A stretch of 64,000 nucleotides of DNA from Caryophanales bacterium (GTDB lineage: Bacteria > Bacillota > Bacilli > Exiguobacteriales > Exiguobacteriaceae). Of this stretch, positions 36,044 to 48,624 are shown piece after piece (positions within the stretch are counted from its first letter, which is position 1; each line of letters starts with the position of its first letter). The DNA lies in the NCBI GenBank assembly GCA_902363455.1, contig CABJAC010000005.1:78888-142887 (forward strand), in the 5' to 3' direction. A program made the position numbers and the translations under genes. The notes under the pieces are model-generated. The model did no database searches. It worked only from the letters and a program-made list of their open reading frames with translations, and had not been told where the DNA came from.

Positions 36044-36898
36044 TCACTCCTTCACAGATAAACGATTTTCCCACTCTTCGTAAAATGCTGAATCCATTTC
36101 CGGTAGTTTGACCTCCAGTTGAACCAATAAGGCACCGCGGTGTCCTTCCCGGTTGCTGAGTCCCCGATTAGGAATCCGGAGACGGGAACCCGGTTTCGTG
36201 CCGGGTTTAATCTTCAGTTTGACCCGTTTCCCTTCGAGTGTATCCGCGACGACTTCCCCGCCCAAGACGAGTAACGTCGGATAGACACGAATCGTCGAGA
36301 TAACGTCCGTCTCATGACGACGGAAGCGGTCATCATCCTTTAAATGAATCGTGACATACACATCGCCTGCCACTCCTTGTCGGTTTCTCAACGAGCTTTT
36401 ACCGCGCAAACGGACTTTTTTCCCGTCATACACGTCTGTCGGAAGACTCATTTGAATGGCACCTGTCGCCAGTCGGATCGTCACCTTTTCATTCGTACTG
36501 AGGTGACTTAACGGGACAGTCAGTTCCAGTTCTTCATCGGTTTCTTCTTCTTGATTAAAGAAAGAACCAAACATGTCTTCAAACCCGAACGATTGACCCG
36601 CTGATCCAGTACGTGTCTGCCGCCCGTTGAACTGACGGAATAAATCGTCATAATCGGCTGTCTGACCGGCTCCGCTCATGCGGTCAAAATCACTGCCGTA
36701 CCGGTCGTACTGTGTCCGTTTTTCTTCATCTCCAAGAATATCAAACGCTTCTTGAATCTCTTTGAAGCGCTTGTCCGCGCTTGCTTCTTGGTTGACATCC
36801 GGATGGTACTGCTTCGCAAGCTTCCGGTACGCACGTTTGATGTCTTGGTTCGATGCCGTTTTTTCGATCCCAAGCGTTTTATAATAATCTTTCGCCAC
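36044..36898 (-). CDS. cbpA: DnaJ-type co-chaperone (CbpA-like)
   Basis: 284 residues. J domain at 1-70 with HPD (KQYHPDVN), then a G/F-poor linker with a [16 protein letters not shown] segment and a DnaJ C-terminal substrate domain (about 120-284). The four CxxCxGxG zinc repeats of true DnaJ are absent, placing it with CbpA/DnaJ type II. I prefer GTG 36898 ([10 protein letters not shown]), 8 nt after AGGGAG; the ATG two codons upstream is only 2 nt from that site. Operon with clpB, suggesting a dedicated partner for disaggregation. Confidence 0.88.
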   Translation of the reverse strand: MAKDYYKTLGIEKTASNQDIKRAYRKLAKQYHPDVNQEASADKRFKEIQEAFDILGDEEKRTQYDRYGSDFDRMSGAGQTADYDDLFRQFNGRQTRTGSAGQSFGFEDMFGSFFNQEEETDEELELTVPLSHLSTNEKVTIRLATGAIQMSLPTDVYDGKKVRLRGKSSLRNRQGVAGDVYVTIHLKDDDRFRRHETDVISTIRVYPTLLVLGGEVVADTLEGKRVKLKIKPGTKPGSRLRIPNRGLSNREGHRGALLVQLEVKLPEMDSAFYEEWENRLSVKE

Positions 36899-36933
36899 TT
36901 CCATCACTCCCTTAACTTTCATCCTGTACATTA

Positions 36934-36973
36934 ATTATAAAATTGATCGCTCAATTGGTCAAATATAGTCAAA
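36934..36973 (-). promoter_or_regulatory. SigA promoter with CtsR operator for cbpA-clpB
   Basis: On the minus strand TTGACC (36962-36957), 17 nt, TATAAT (36939-36934). The plus-strand sequence GGTCAAATATAGTCAAA (36957-36973) is an exact match to the CtsR box RGTCAAANANRGTCAAA and covers the -35. This is heat-shock repression by CtsR; no CIRCE element is present. Confidence 0.88.
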
Positions 36974-37091
36974 CTTTTTTTTAAACAGTTGCTTTGTTCT
37001 TTTCACTTTACGCATTTTCCTCAAACAAGTTTCGTTTCAGAAAACCATGATATACTGACAACTAGCATTAGGAAAAAGGAGCGATCAAGAC

Positions 37092-37283
37092 ATGGATGGT
37101 AAAAAACGAGCCGATGTCAAAATCGGACAACACGTCAGTATCGTGTTAAAACAAGATCAGCGGACAGGCAAACGGACGGAAGGGATCGTCAAAGACTTGT
37201 TAACCAAGTCGCCGAATCACCCCCACGGCATCAAAGTCCGTCTCGAAGATGGTCAAGTCGGTCGGGTTCAGGAAATCTTATAA
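37092..37283 (+). CDS. ywbE: YwbE family protein
   Basis: 63 residues matching the short conserved YwbE/DUF2196 family (IGQHVSIVLKQDQRTGKRTEGIVKDLLTKSPNHPHGIKVRLEDGQVGRVQEIL). It is predicted to be a small beta-barrel of the type that binds nucleic acid; function unproven. AAAGGAGCG RBS and a strong terminator make it a single-gene unit. Confidence 0.88.
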   Translation: MDGKKRADVKIGQHVSIVLKQDQRTGKRTEGIVKDLLTKSPNHPHGIKVRLEDGQVGRVQEIL

Positions 37284-37291
37284 CCCCTTAA

Positions 37292-37334
37292 TCAAAAAAG
37301 GCACTCGCTTTCCGGTCAACTGCCGGAGAGCGGG
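37292..37334. terminator. Terminator between ywbE and the amidohydrolase
   Basis: AAAGGCACTCGCTTTCCGG / CCGGAGAGCGGGTGCCTTTT hairpin followed by T-rich sequence, between convergent genes. Confidence 0.88.
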
Positions 37335-37344
37335 TGCCTTTTCG

Positions 37345-38520
37345 TCAACTAGCGGAGTGTTCGAGGTAACGTAATGTCACTTCGACTAAAATACGAGCCG
37401 CATGCTGCATCGCCTGTTCTTCAAAGTCAAACTTCGGATGATGATGTGGATAAAATGTTTCGTCTCCTGCTCCCGTAAAGAAGAAGGTGCCCGGTACTTG
37501 TTGCAAATAGTAAGCAAAGTCTTCGCCGCCCATCGTCGGTGCGATTTCAAAGACGTGATCCCCACCCATGATGTCTGATGCGACGGTCCGCAATAAATTG
37601 GTTTCTTCCGGATGGTTGACGACCGCCGGATATCCTTTTTCGTACGCAAACGAATAGGTCGCCCCCGCCGCATTACAGATCCCCTTGATGGTCCGTTCCA
37701 TTTCATGGACGATTTGTCCGGCGACTTCAGGATCAAACGTACGAACCGTACCTGTCAGTTCCGCACTGTCGGCAATGACATTAAACGTATTCCCGGCATG
37801 CAGTGTTCCAATCGTCAAGACCGCCGGCTGAAGCGGATCGATTCGCCGGCTGACAATACTTTGCAGCTCCTTGACGACGGTTGCCCCAAGTACGACGGCA
37901 TCAATCGTTTCGTGCGGCTTCGCGCCGTGTCCTCCGCGTCCGAACAACGTCAGCTCGAACTTGTCTGCCGCCGCCATGACCGGACCCACCCGGTAACCGA
38001 TTGTTCCGAGTTTCGTCGTCGACCACAGATGTGTTCCGAATATGACGTCGACGCCGTCCAGACATCCGTCAGCAACCATATCCCGTGCGCCGCCCGGAAC
38101 CACTTCTTCCGCATGTTGGTGAATCAAGACAACGTTTCCCGCCAACTGTTCTTTCTGACCGACAAGGATTTCTGCGACCGCAAGCAACGTGGCTGTGTGC
38201 CCGTCATGTCCGCATGCATGCATGACGCCTGGCACGGTCGATCGGTAATCCACTTCTTTTTCATCCTGAATCGGTAATGCATCGAAGTCTGCACGCAGGG
38301 CGACTGTTTTTCCAGGCTTTCCTCCGCGAATGGTTCCGACCACACCCCGCCCGCCGACTCCGGTCCGGACTTCGATACCAAGCTCCGTCAATCGATCCGC
38401 AATAAATTTTGGGGTATCGACTTCATGAAACGACAATTCCGGATGTTGATGTAAATACCGCCGCCGTTCGACCATCACTGGAAATAACTGCTCCACCATC
38501 TCTTTCACTGTCTGTTTCAT
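37345..38520 (-). CDS. M20-family amidohydrolase (N-acyl-amino-acid deacylase)
   Basis: 391 residues, dinuclear metallopeptidase fold: RADFDALPIQD (about 75), MHACGHDGHTA (about 101), IHQHAEEVVPGG (about 132) and a C-terminal GGEDFAYYLQ block. These are the metal ligands of N-acyl-L-amino acid amidohydrolases (AmaA/YhaA/HipO-like); N-acetyl-DAP deacetylase also belongs here. The ATG at 38520 follows AAGGGGTG; an in-frame GTG three codons earlier is inside that site. It lies 12 nt after an RpiR-type regulator gene, so the two form an operon. Substrate unknown. Confidence 0.88.
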   Translation of the reverse strand: MKQTVKEMVEQLFPVMVERRRYLHQHPELSFHEVDTPKFIADRLTELGIEVRTGVGGRGVVGTIRGGKPGKTVALRADFDALPIQDEKEVDYRSTVPGVMHACGHDGHTATLLAVAEILVGQKEQLAGNVVLIHQHAEEVVPGGARDMVADGCLDGVDVIFGTHLWSTTKLGTIGYRVGPVMAAADKFELTLFGRGGHGAKPHETIDAVVLGATVVKELQSIVSRRIDPLQPAVLTIGTLHAGNTFNVIADSAELTGTVRTFDPEVAGQIVHEMERTIKGICNAAGATYSFAYEKGYPAVVNHPEETNLLRTVASDIMGGDHVFEIAPTMGGEDFAYYLQQVPGTFFFTGAGDETFYPHHHPKFDFEEQAMQHAARILVEVTLRYLEHSAS

Positions 38521-38532
38521 TATGTACACCCC

Positions 38533-39387
38533 TTATTTTTTACTGTGCAACATTTTGACACTTTCCCGTGTATACTGTAGCCGTTCGATCGTATCATCAT
38601 AATGGACAGCCGCGTAGGATAAAAACAACACATCAATCGCAAACAGCTGAGCGAGGCGTGAGCTCAAAGCCGCGCTGCGTAATGGAGCTTCCGGAGCACG
38701 TGACGTCCAGAGTGCGATATCTGCCAGCTGACTGATCCGATTATCTCCGAAACGAGTTAAACTGATGATTTTCAGCCCCCGAATCTTCGCCAGGCGGATC
38801 AGTTCCACGACTTCTTCGGTCTCCCCGCTGTAAGAAATCGCAAAAAAGACATCGTCCGGACTTGCGTTTGCGAGTATCGTCGCAACGAGATGTTGATCGG
38901 ATTCCTGAATCGTCAGCTTCCCGACACGTGTCCATTTTTGAGCGGCATCCAGCGCAACGACGTTTGATGCACCGATTCCGTAAAAATAAATCGCCCGTGC
39001 GTGATCTAAAACCTGTGTCGCTTCTGCAATCCGCACTTCACTCAATTGTTTCGCCGTATCCTGTAACGCTTGAATGCTGTTGCTGACCGTCTTTTCTACT
39101 AAATCGGCAGGGCGCTCGTTTTTTTCGATATCATGATATCCTTTTAAATCTGTCCGTGCTGTATCCGCTGAAATCCGCATCCGGAGTTCCGGATATCCTT
39201 TTAAACCGAGTGCCCGGCAAAACCGAACCACGGCTGCTGCACTCGTTCCCGATTCTTCTGCCAAATGATGAATCGTCATTCCTGCAATCTCATTCATATG
39301 CGCTAAAACAAAATCTGCTACTTTCCGTGACGAAGACGGCAACTCTTCGTGGACGGCACTAATTTGTGAAAAAATACCACCTTTCAT
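38533..39387 (-). CDS. MurR/RpiR family transcriptional regulator with SIS domain
   Basis: 284 residues. N-terminal RpiR-type HTH (about 1-80: SRKVADFVLAHMNEIAGMTIHHLAEESGTSAAAVVRFCRALGLKGYPELR) and a SIS sugar-phosphate binding domain (about 125-260; YFYGIGASNVVALDA, FFAISYSGETEEVVELI). Such regulators sense phosphosugars, sometimes N-acetylmuramic acid-6-P. The ATG at 39387 has AAGGGAG 8 nt upstream. It precedes the M20 deacylase, which it probably controls, hinting at a cell-wall or amino-sugar substrate. Confidence 0.85.
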   Translation of the reverse strand: MKGGIFSQISAVHEELPSSSRKVADFVLAHMNEIAGMTIHHLAEESGTSAAAVVRFCRALGLKGYPELRMRISADTARTDLKGYHDIEKNERPADLVEKTVSNSIQALQDTAKQLSEVRIAEATQVLDHARAIYFYGIGASNVVALDAAQKWTRVGKLTIQESDQHLVATILANASPDDVFFAISYSGETEEVVELIRLAKIRGLKIISLTRFGDNRISQLADIALWTSRAPEAPLRSAALSSRLAQLFAIDVLFLSYAAVHYDDTIERLQYTRESVKMLHSKK

Positions 39388-39524
39388 CCGACTCGCTCCC
39401 TTACCATGAATTAAAACAGGCGAACGCAGTGTCAATCCGCCCGATCCGCATTATGCTTCTTCTCTATTATGCGCTCTCAAGACGACTTTCGTAAATCCAA
39501 AGAAATCTGACAATACAAAAAAAC

Positions 39525-39551
39525 AGATCCTGCTTGTGCAAAGATCTGTTT
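39525..39551 (-). terminator. Terminator after camS
   Basis: AAACAGATC / GATCTGTTT hairpin with TTTTTT on the minus strand, 11 nt after the stop. Confidence 0.85.
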
Positions 39552-39562
39552 CTTCCGTAACA

Positions 39563-40741
39563 TTAACGGATTTTAACGATTGGCTTTTTCGTGTCCGGCT
39601 CGATGAACAACATCGCTTCCGTATCCCCGTTTAAATTTGTGACGGTAATGGTCGTCGGGACGTTCCGACTGTATTCCCAACGGTTTTCGAGCAAGTAGGT
39701 CACATATTGAATAAACGCTACAAGTTCTGCTTTTCCATAAAATTGAACGGGAATTTTAATTTCGAGTTTTTTCAGTTCCTCGCCCTGATAAAAACCTTCC
39801 CCCATCATTCCGGTGTAGTTCGGGAAGTAATCTTCCAAACGATCTTTGAACAAATCGAATTTCGCCGCATCATCCCGAACATCCTTTGTCGCTGCACTGG
39901 ACGGATAGTAGTAGTATTTCTCGTCGTAATTTTTCCAGTCATTGCCGCTGATTTGATTTCCGCGACCGATGAAGGCGGATGTAACATAATGCCCGGAGAC
40001 CGGTGACCCTTCACTTTCCTGAAGATACAGAGCAACGTGAATCGGCGTTGTTTTTACTCCTTCTGTTTTCCGCATTTTCTTGACCAGCTCGTTTGCCAAC
40101 TTTTTGCCTTGGGCGATGACTTTTTCCTCGTCGAGTTTTACGGTATAAGTCGGACCATAGTTTTCGTCTTGGAAAACATATTCGCTGTTTAACACCAAAG
40201 CAACGGACGTACCACCCAGTTCGAGTTTTTTATCTTCTTCCAACATATAGTCCTGTTCCAAGATGTGCGATAGAATCAAAGGAGACTTTTGGTTTTTTTC
40301 TTTGTAAGATTTTCCGGTCGTATACGCAGGGTTCAAGCCGTTCGGATCACTGACACCATCGCCGGATTTCCCTTTTCGCAAAAGCCACTGCGCAATTTGA
40401 TCGGCTTCCAGCAATTGCCCTTCTTGATAATAGTATTTATCTGGTGCAAAAAATTGAGTGGAGTGACGCATCAATCCTGTCTCGATTTCGTCAAGCTCCA
40501 GACGCGAACTGACTCGCTTTTGTGTCATCCCGCGGGCGACACTCGGCCGGAACGGTAAGACGGTCCGGTAATAGGAATCAGTCGTATCAATCGCCGGACT
40601 AACGACGGCCTGAACTTCTTTTCCTTGTTGGCTCTCTGTAATAACTTCTTTTGTATCGCTTTTCTGTGATAAATCAAACGAACACGCGCCGAGGAATAAT
40701 GTACTCGTCAATGTCAACGCTACTATTTTTTTAGATTTCAT
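39563..40741 (-). CDS. camS: CamS family sex-pheromone-precursor lipoprotein
   Basis: 392 residues. Lipoprotein signal with lipobox LFLGACSFD, then a mature CamS domain: RPSVARGMTQKRVSSRLELDEIETGLMRHSTQFFAPDKYYYQEGQLL near 70-115 and an ALYLQESEGSPVSGHYVTSAFIG stretch. It matches B. subtilis YerH and staphylococcal CamS, whose processed signal peptides can act as conjugation pheromones. Function of the mature lipoprotein is unknown. ATG 40741 follows GGGGTG at 9 nt. Downstream of ligA in B. subtilis too. Confidence 0.88.
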   Translation of the reverse strand: MKSKKIVALTLTSTLFLGACSFDLSQKSDTKEVITESQQGKEVQAVVSPAIDTTDSYYRTVLPFRPSVARGMTQKRVSSRLELDEIETGLMRHSTQFFAPDKYYYQEGQLLEADQIAQWLLRKGKSGDGVSDPNGLNPAYTTGKSYKEKNQKSPLILSHILEQDYMLEEDKKLELGGTSVALVLNSEYVFQDENYGPTYTVKLDEEKVIAQGKKLANELVKKMRKTEGVKTTPIHVALYLQESEGSPVSGHYVTSAFIGRGNQISGNDWKNYDEKYYYYPSSAATKDVRDDAAKFDLFKDRLEDYFPNYTGMMGEGFYQGEELKKLEIKIPVQFYGKAELVAFIQYVTYLLENRWEYSRNVPTTITVTNLNGDTEAMLFIEPDTKKPIVKIR

Positions 40742-40875
40742 CTGTTTTCGCACCCCATGTTTTTAAAATCGTTCTCTCTATCATAACAGAATAGTTTTCC
40801 ATCGGGGAAGCTGTAGTTTTCCCCTGATTTTCAAAAAAGTATACACTGCTTTTCAGCAGATGAAAGGATTTTTTT

Positions 40876-41451
40876 ATGAAACGACAACGATTTCTAGGTC
40901 TCATGCTCTTGATTTCCGGCATCCTGCTCATTCTTTGGCCGCTCTATACCAATCACCAAAAATCGCGGGCTGCTGAAGAACTAAAACAACAGTGGACACA
41001 AAATTTACAAGCGGTCGATGCCAAAGAAACGAAGAAGCCTGTAGCAACGAACGGTAGCGGATTACTGACAATTCCGTCGCTTGATTTTGAGCAGGTCATC
41101 TTAGAAGGAGCTTCGACGACTACTCTCGATCAAAGCATTGGTCATCTCAAAGCGACCGGTGCTCCTGGAAAAGGGAACTATGCCTTGGCGGGACACCGCA
41201 GTTTCACGAAAGGATTGCATTTTAACCGCCTTCCGGAATTGAAGACAGGCGCGCTTGTCTTCGTGACGACAACCAGTCACCGTTATACGTACCAAATGAA
41301 GACCTCAAAACTTGTCCAACCAACTGATGTCTCCGTCTTGAATCAAGACGTCAAGCAAGCAACCATCACTCTCATCACATGTGATCCTCCGGAAACAGCG
41401 ACCAATCGTTTGATTAAACAAGGAATTTTGATCAAAACAGAATCGCTCTGA
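40876..41451 (+). CDS. Class D sortase
   Basis: 191 residues. N-terminal membrane anchor (about 5-27: FLGLMLLISGILLILWPLY), then a sortase domain with catalytic His in YALAGHRSF (about 110), Cys in ATITLITCDPP (about 173) and Arg in TNRLIKQG (about 181). Short length and the motif spacing fit class D. It cleaves a C-terminal sorting signal and links the protein to peptidoglycan, but no LPxTG-type substrate gene adjoins it. It is an insertion between ligA and camS relative to B. subtilis, transcribed in the opposite direction. Confidence 0.85.
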   Translation: MKRQRFLGLMLLISGILLILWPLYTNHQKSRAAEELKQQWTQNLQAVDAKETKKPVATNGSGLLTIPSLDFEQVILEGASTTTLDQSIGHLKATGAPGKGNYALAGHRSFTKGLHFNRLPELKTGALVFVTTTSHRYTYQMKTSKLVQPTDVSVLNQDVKQATITLITCDPPETATNRLIKQGILIKTESL

Positions 41452-41469
41452 TTCACTGTATACGTATAC

Positions 41470-41510
41470 GAAAAGGGAAGGCGCATGAATCTGTCGCCTT
41501 CCCTTTTCTA
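41470..41510. terminator. Terminator between the sortase and ligA
   Basis: AAAAGGGAAGGCG / CGCCTTCCCTTTT perfect 13-bp stem with 11-nt loop, T-rich at both ends. Confidence 0.9.
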
Positions 41511-41539
41511 TCCAAACCAGCCGTTTGACGGGTTTTATA

Positions 41540-45774
<4,235 letters not shown>

Positions 45775-45818
45775 CTAAATAGCCTCATTTCTATATTCCG
45801 AACTTTTGTTCTTATATT

Positions 45819-46502
45819 TTATCGTGTTGCCGTGACTGTCGCAAGTGCTGCTTCTAAATTCTCATAGATGATGTTGCCGACGATGATTGTATCCGCATGT
45901 GCCAACATTTCCTGCGCCCGTTCGACGGAATCGATTCCCCCGCCATAGAACAGACGGCCTTGCTTCAAGACACGTTTGACCGAGGCGACCAACGACGGAT
46001 CTCCATAGATCCCGCTGTACTCCAAATAAATGATTGGCATCCGGAAGACGCTGTCCGCCAATTGCGCGTAAGCGACCACTTGATCATCCGTGAGCTCTTT
46101 GGCCTGCGTGACGCGAGCGACCTTGGCATCAGGATTCAGGACGATATACCCTTCCCCGACGAGATCTTGATGCGCGAGCATGTGACCGACTTCTTCCAGC
46201 GCCTCGACTTGTTTTTCGATGACGTGCTCAAGCGTTCCGCTGTTGAGGACGCTTGGTGTCAAATACGTATCGAACCCCATCGTCGCCGCTTCGAGCTCTG
46301 ATACTTCCAGGGCAACAGCCACCGGATAACGACGCAATCGCATCAGTAAATCAAGTGTCGCATCGAGTGTGATGTCATCAGTTCCTCCGACGATGATAGC
46401 GTCGGTTCCTGAAGTCGCAATCGCCTGAAGAATCTCTTCTTCAATCTCCTTTGCCGGATCGAGTTTAAAGACATGACGCCATTCATTATAGGGTAACAAC
46501 AT
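45819..46502 (-). CDS. pcrB: Heptaprenylglyceryl phosphate synthase PcrB
   Basis: 227 residues (B. subtilis PcrB is 228). TIM-barrel GGGP-synthase family: HVFKLDPAKEI (start), DAIIVGGTDDITLD phosphate loop, YLTPSVLNSGTLEHVI, YLEYSGIYGDP, and FYGGGIDSVERAQEM. It joins heptaprenyl diphosphate to sn-glycerol-1-phosphate, making archaeal-type ether lipid headgroups found in Bacillota. The ATG at 46502 aligns with the family's N-terminus; an earlier ATG adds eight charged residues. Confidence 0.95.
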   Translation of the reverse strand: MLLPYNEWRHVFKLDPAKEIEEEILQAIATSGTDAIIVGGTDDITLDATLDLLMRLRRYPVAVALEVSELEAATMGFDTYLTPSVLNSGTLEHVIEKQVEALEEVGHMLAHQDLVGEGYIVLNPDAKVARVTQAKELTDDQVVAYAQLADSVFRMPIIYLEYSGIYGDPSLVASVKRVLKQGRLFYGGGIDSVERAQEMLAHADTIIVGNIIYENLEAALATVTATR

Positions 46503-46542
46503 GTTCGTTCCATCCTCTCTTCTCATTCTCTGTACCCAGTAT

Positions 46543-46580
46543 AAAACAAAATCCCATCTCGCGCAGAGCGGGATGGGATA
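46543..46580 (-). terminator. Terminator after the small membrane protein
   Basis: TCCCATCCCGC / GCGAGATGGGA hairpin and TTTTGTTTT on the minus strand, separating the ktr-associated genes from pcrB. Confidence 0.75.
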
Positions 46581-46586
46581 AGCCTT

Positions 46587-46811
46587 TCAAGTCCGGACTT
46601 GGCGTTTCGTCAACAACGCGGCAAGACCCAGCGCGACAAAGGCATAGAGGACGGCAAACGCCCATGGTTCAGCCAAGAAAAAACCAAGCACCGGCACATC
46701 CAGTAACGGGGAGTCCGGCGAACAGAGCGCCCGTCCGTTGACGATCGCCAGAAACGGCAAAGCCGGAACCATGAAGATATAACCAAAGTTGATCCAAAAT
46801 ACACGTTGCAT
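46587..46811 (-). CDS. Small two-helix membrane protein, unknown
   Basis: 74 residues with two transmembrane helices (about 5-24 and 44-66), a short loop (GRALCSPDSPLLDVP) and a basic tail KRQVRT. I do not recognise it. A perfect AAGGAGG 7 nt before the ATG and its place 12 nt after the KtrB-type gene suggest co-expression with a potassium channel. It could be an accessory subunit; this is inference only. Confidence 0.7.
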   Translation of the reverse strand: MQRVFWINFGYIFMVPALPFLAIVNGRALCSPDSPLLDVPVLGFFLAEPWAFAVLYAFVALGLAALLTKRQVRT

Positions 46812-46823
46812 GACGCAACCTCC

Positions 46824-48203
46824 TTAACCGATGATGACCGATTCTTTTGGATAATTGTAATTCCGTTTCGGCTGGTTGGCTTTGAGCAATAGCACAAAGG
46901 AAATGACACCGATTCGTCCGATGAACATCAAGACCGATAAGGTCCATTTGCCGACATCGGATAACTCACTCGTAATCCCAAGTGACAATCCAGTTGTTCC
47001 AAACGCCGAACAGGCTTCAAAAAATAGGACCAGGAACGGAGCATCTTCAAAGATCAATAAGACAATCAACCCGATCATCGTCACGCCGGTCGAGACGACG
47101 ATGACGACAAACGCTTTCCAAATATCGGACTGTCCGATCTCACGTCCAAAAATCTTAATCCCATACTCCCCGCGGATAAAGGCAACGACGCTGAGCACGG
47201 CGACGGCAAACGTCGTCGTCCGAATCCCTCCCCCGACGGAGGAGGGCGACGCCCCGATAAACATCAGAATCGATAAAACGAAAATCGAGGCTTGCGAGAA
47301 GGTCGTGATATCGACCGTCGTCAGCCCGCCGTTTCGGGTCGTCACGGATTGGAACAAGGCATCAACCAGCTTTTCACCGACCGGCAACCCTTTAAAGGAT
47401 TGATTCCATTCAAACAGCAGCAGGCTGGCTGTTCCGAACAGGACCAAAATAAAGAACGTCGAAGCCGTCAATTTCGTGAATAATGAAAAATGATACGGTT
47501 GACGCGTTGATTGGCGTGTCGCCCGGTAAGAGATATAGCGCCGGACTTCAACCAAGACCGGGAAACCAATCGCCCCGAGCGTCAATAACAGAATCTGCAT
47601 GAACACGACAAATAAGTCCCCGCGAAACGGCAATAACGATTCTCCGGTAATATCAAACCCGGCATTGGTCGTCGCACTGACAGAACCAAACAATCCTTGT
47701 AACATCGCTTCACCCAGCGTCGGAAAGTACTTCGTATAATACAAGCCTAAAATCAAAGCTCCAATGATTTCAATCGATAGGATGATCAGAATGACTTCGC
47801 GAATGTATTTGACGACTCCTTGCATCGTCGTCTGGTTTTGGTCACGGACAACGAGTTGCCGTTCCCGAAAACCAATCCGTTTGCCGAGGATAACCCACAT
47901 CGCGATATGCAACGACATCAATCCGATTCCGCTGACCTGCACGAGAATCATGATCATGAAGTAACCGAATGTCGTGAACGTGTCCGAGACAGAGACTGTC
48001 GTCAATCCCGTCACGCTGACACAACTGACCGCCATGAAGACAAGATCCGTGAAATCCCAGTTGTAATTTCCCTGTGTCGACCAGGGCAACCCCAGTAAAA
48101 TGACGCCAATGATAACGGCGATAAAATAAATAATGACGAGTGACTGGATCGGCGTCAGTTTTCGAATGAAGTGTTGCAATTTTTGTTGATACGCTAAATC
48201 CAT
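46824..48203 (-). CDS. Potassium uptake channel, TrkH/KtrB family (KtrD-like)
   Basis: 459 residues, eight transmembrane helices in four M1-P-M2 repeats. The pore loops carry SVTGLTTVSV (about 82), SATTNAGFD (about 176), VTTRNGGLTTVD (about 288) and AFGTTGLSLGITS (about 400), each with the selectivity glycine. The C-terminus YPKESVIIG is typical of KtrB/KtrD. It imports K+ with a cytosolic KtrA/KtrC gating ring, which is not encoded here. It interrupts the conserved yerC-pcrB neighbourhood. RBS GAAGGAGG. Confidence 0.92.
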   Translation of the reverse strand: MDLAYQQKLQHFIRKLTPIQSLVIIYFIAVIIGVILLGLPWSTQGNYNWDFTDLVFMAVSCVSVTGLTTVSVSDTFTTFGYFMIMILVQVSGIGLMSLHIAMWVILGKRIGFRERQLVVRDQNQTTMQGVVKYIREVILIILSIEIIGALILGLYYTKYFPTLGEAMLQGLFGSVSATTNAGFDITGESLLPFRGDLFVVFMQILLLTLGAIGFPVLVEVRRYISYRATRQSTRQPYHFSLFTKLTASTFFILVLFGTASLLLFEWNQSFKGLPVGEKLVDALFQSVTTRNGGLTTVDITTFSQASIFVLSILMFIGASPSSVGGGIRTTTFAVAVLSVVAFIRGEYGIKIFGREIGQSDIWKAFVVIVVSTGVTMIGLIVLLIFEDAPFLVLFFEACSAFGTTGLSLGITSELSDVGKWTLSVLMFIGRIGVISFVLLLKANQPKRNYNYPKESVIIG

Positions 48204-48242
48204 CCGGCTTCGTCCTCCTTCACAGAAATAGCGGATAACCGG

Positions 48243-48557
48243 TTAGTTATCCGCTACTTCCTCCTCTACGAGACCTAATCGTGCGAGCGCTAAATCGTAG
48301 CCGCCGGAACCATAATTCAGACACCGTTTCACACGCGAAATCGTGGCTGTCGAAGCACCTGTCGCCTTTTCGATTTTATGGTACGTGTTACCTTCACGTA
48401 ACTGACGGGCGACTTCGAGACGTTGTGCCAATGCCTGAATCTCATTGACCGTCGCTAAGTCTTCAAACAGGGTATAACAATCTTCTAATGAATCCATCTT
48501 CATGATGGCTGTAAATAATTGATCGAGTTCTTTTCCACGCAATTTATCGAGTTGCAT
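48243..48557 (-). CDS. yerC: YerC/YecD family TrpR-related DNA-binding protein
   Basis: 104 residues, all helical. Matches the YerC family of Trp-repressor-like proteins: LYTLFEDLATVNEIQALAQRLEVARQLREGNTYHKIEKATGASTATISRVKRCLNYGSGGYDLAL, where TGASTATISRVKR is the recognition helix. A DNA-binding regulator of unknown target. Upstream of pcrB in B. subtilis as well. RBS AAAGGGAG. Confidence 0.9.
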   Translation of the reverse strand: MQLDKLRGKELDQLFTAIMKMDSLEDCYTLFEDLATVNEIQALAQRLEVARQLREGNTYHKIEKATGASTATISRVKRCLNYGSGGYDLALARLGLVEEEVADN

Positions 48558-48624
48558 CGTCTAACTCCCTTTCCCATGTGTTGCTCTTTAACAGTTTAAA
48601 GTGCGACGTTTTAAATTTCAAGCG

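Noticed and set aside
36899..37000. CIRCE (HrcA) operator before cbpA-clpB
   Set aside because: No TTAGCACTC-N9-GAGTGCTAA element is present; the CtsR box explains heat control.
48204..48242. c-di-AMP (ydaO) riboswitch before the K+ channel gene
   Set aside because: The gap is only 39 nt, too short for that aptamer.
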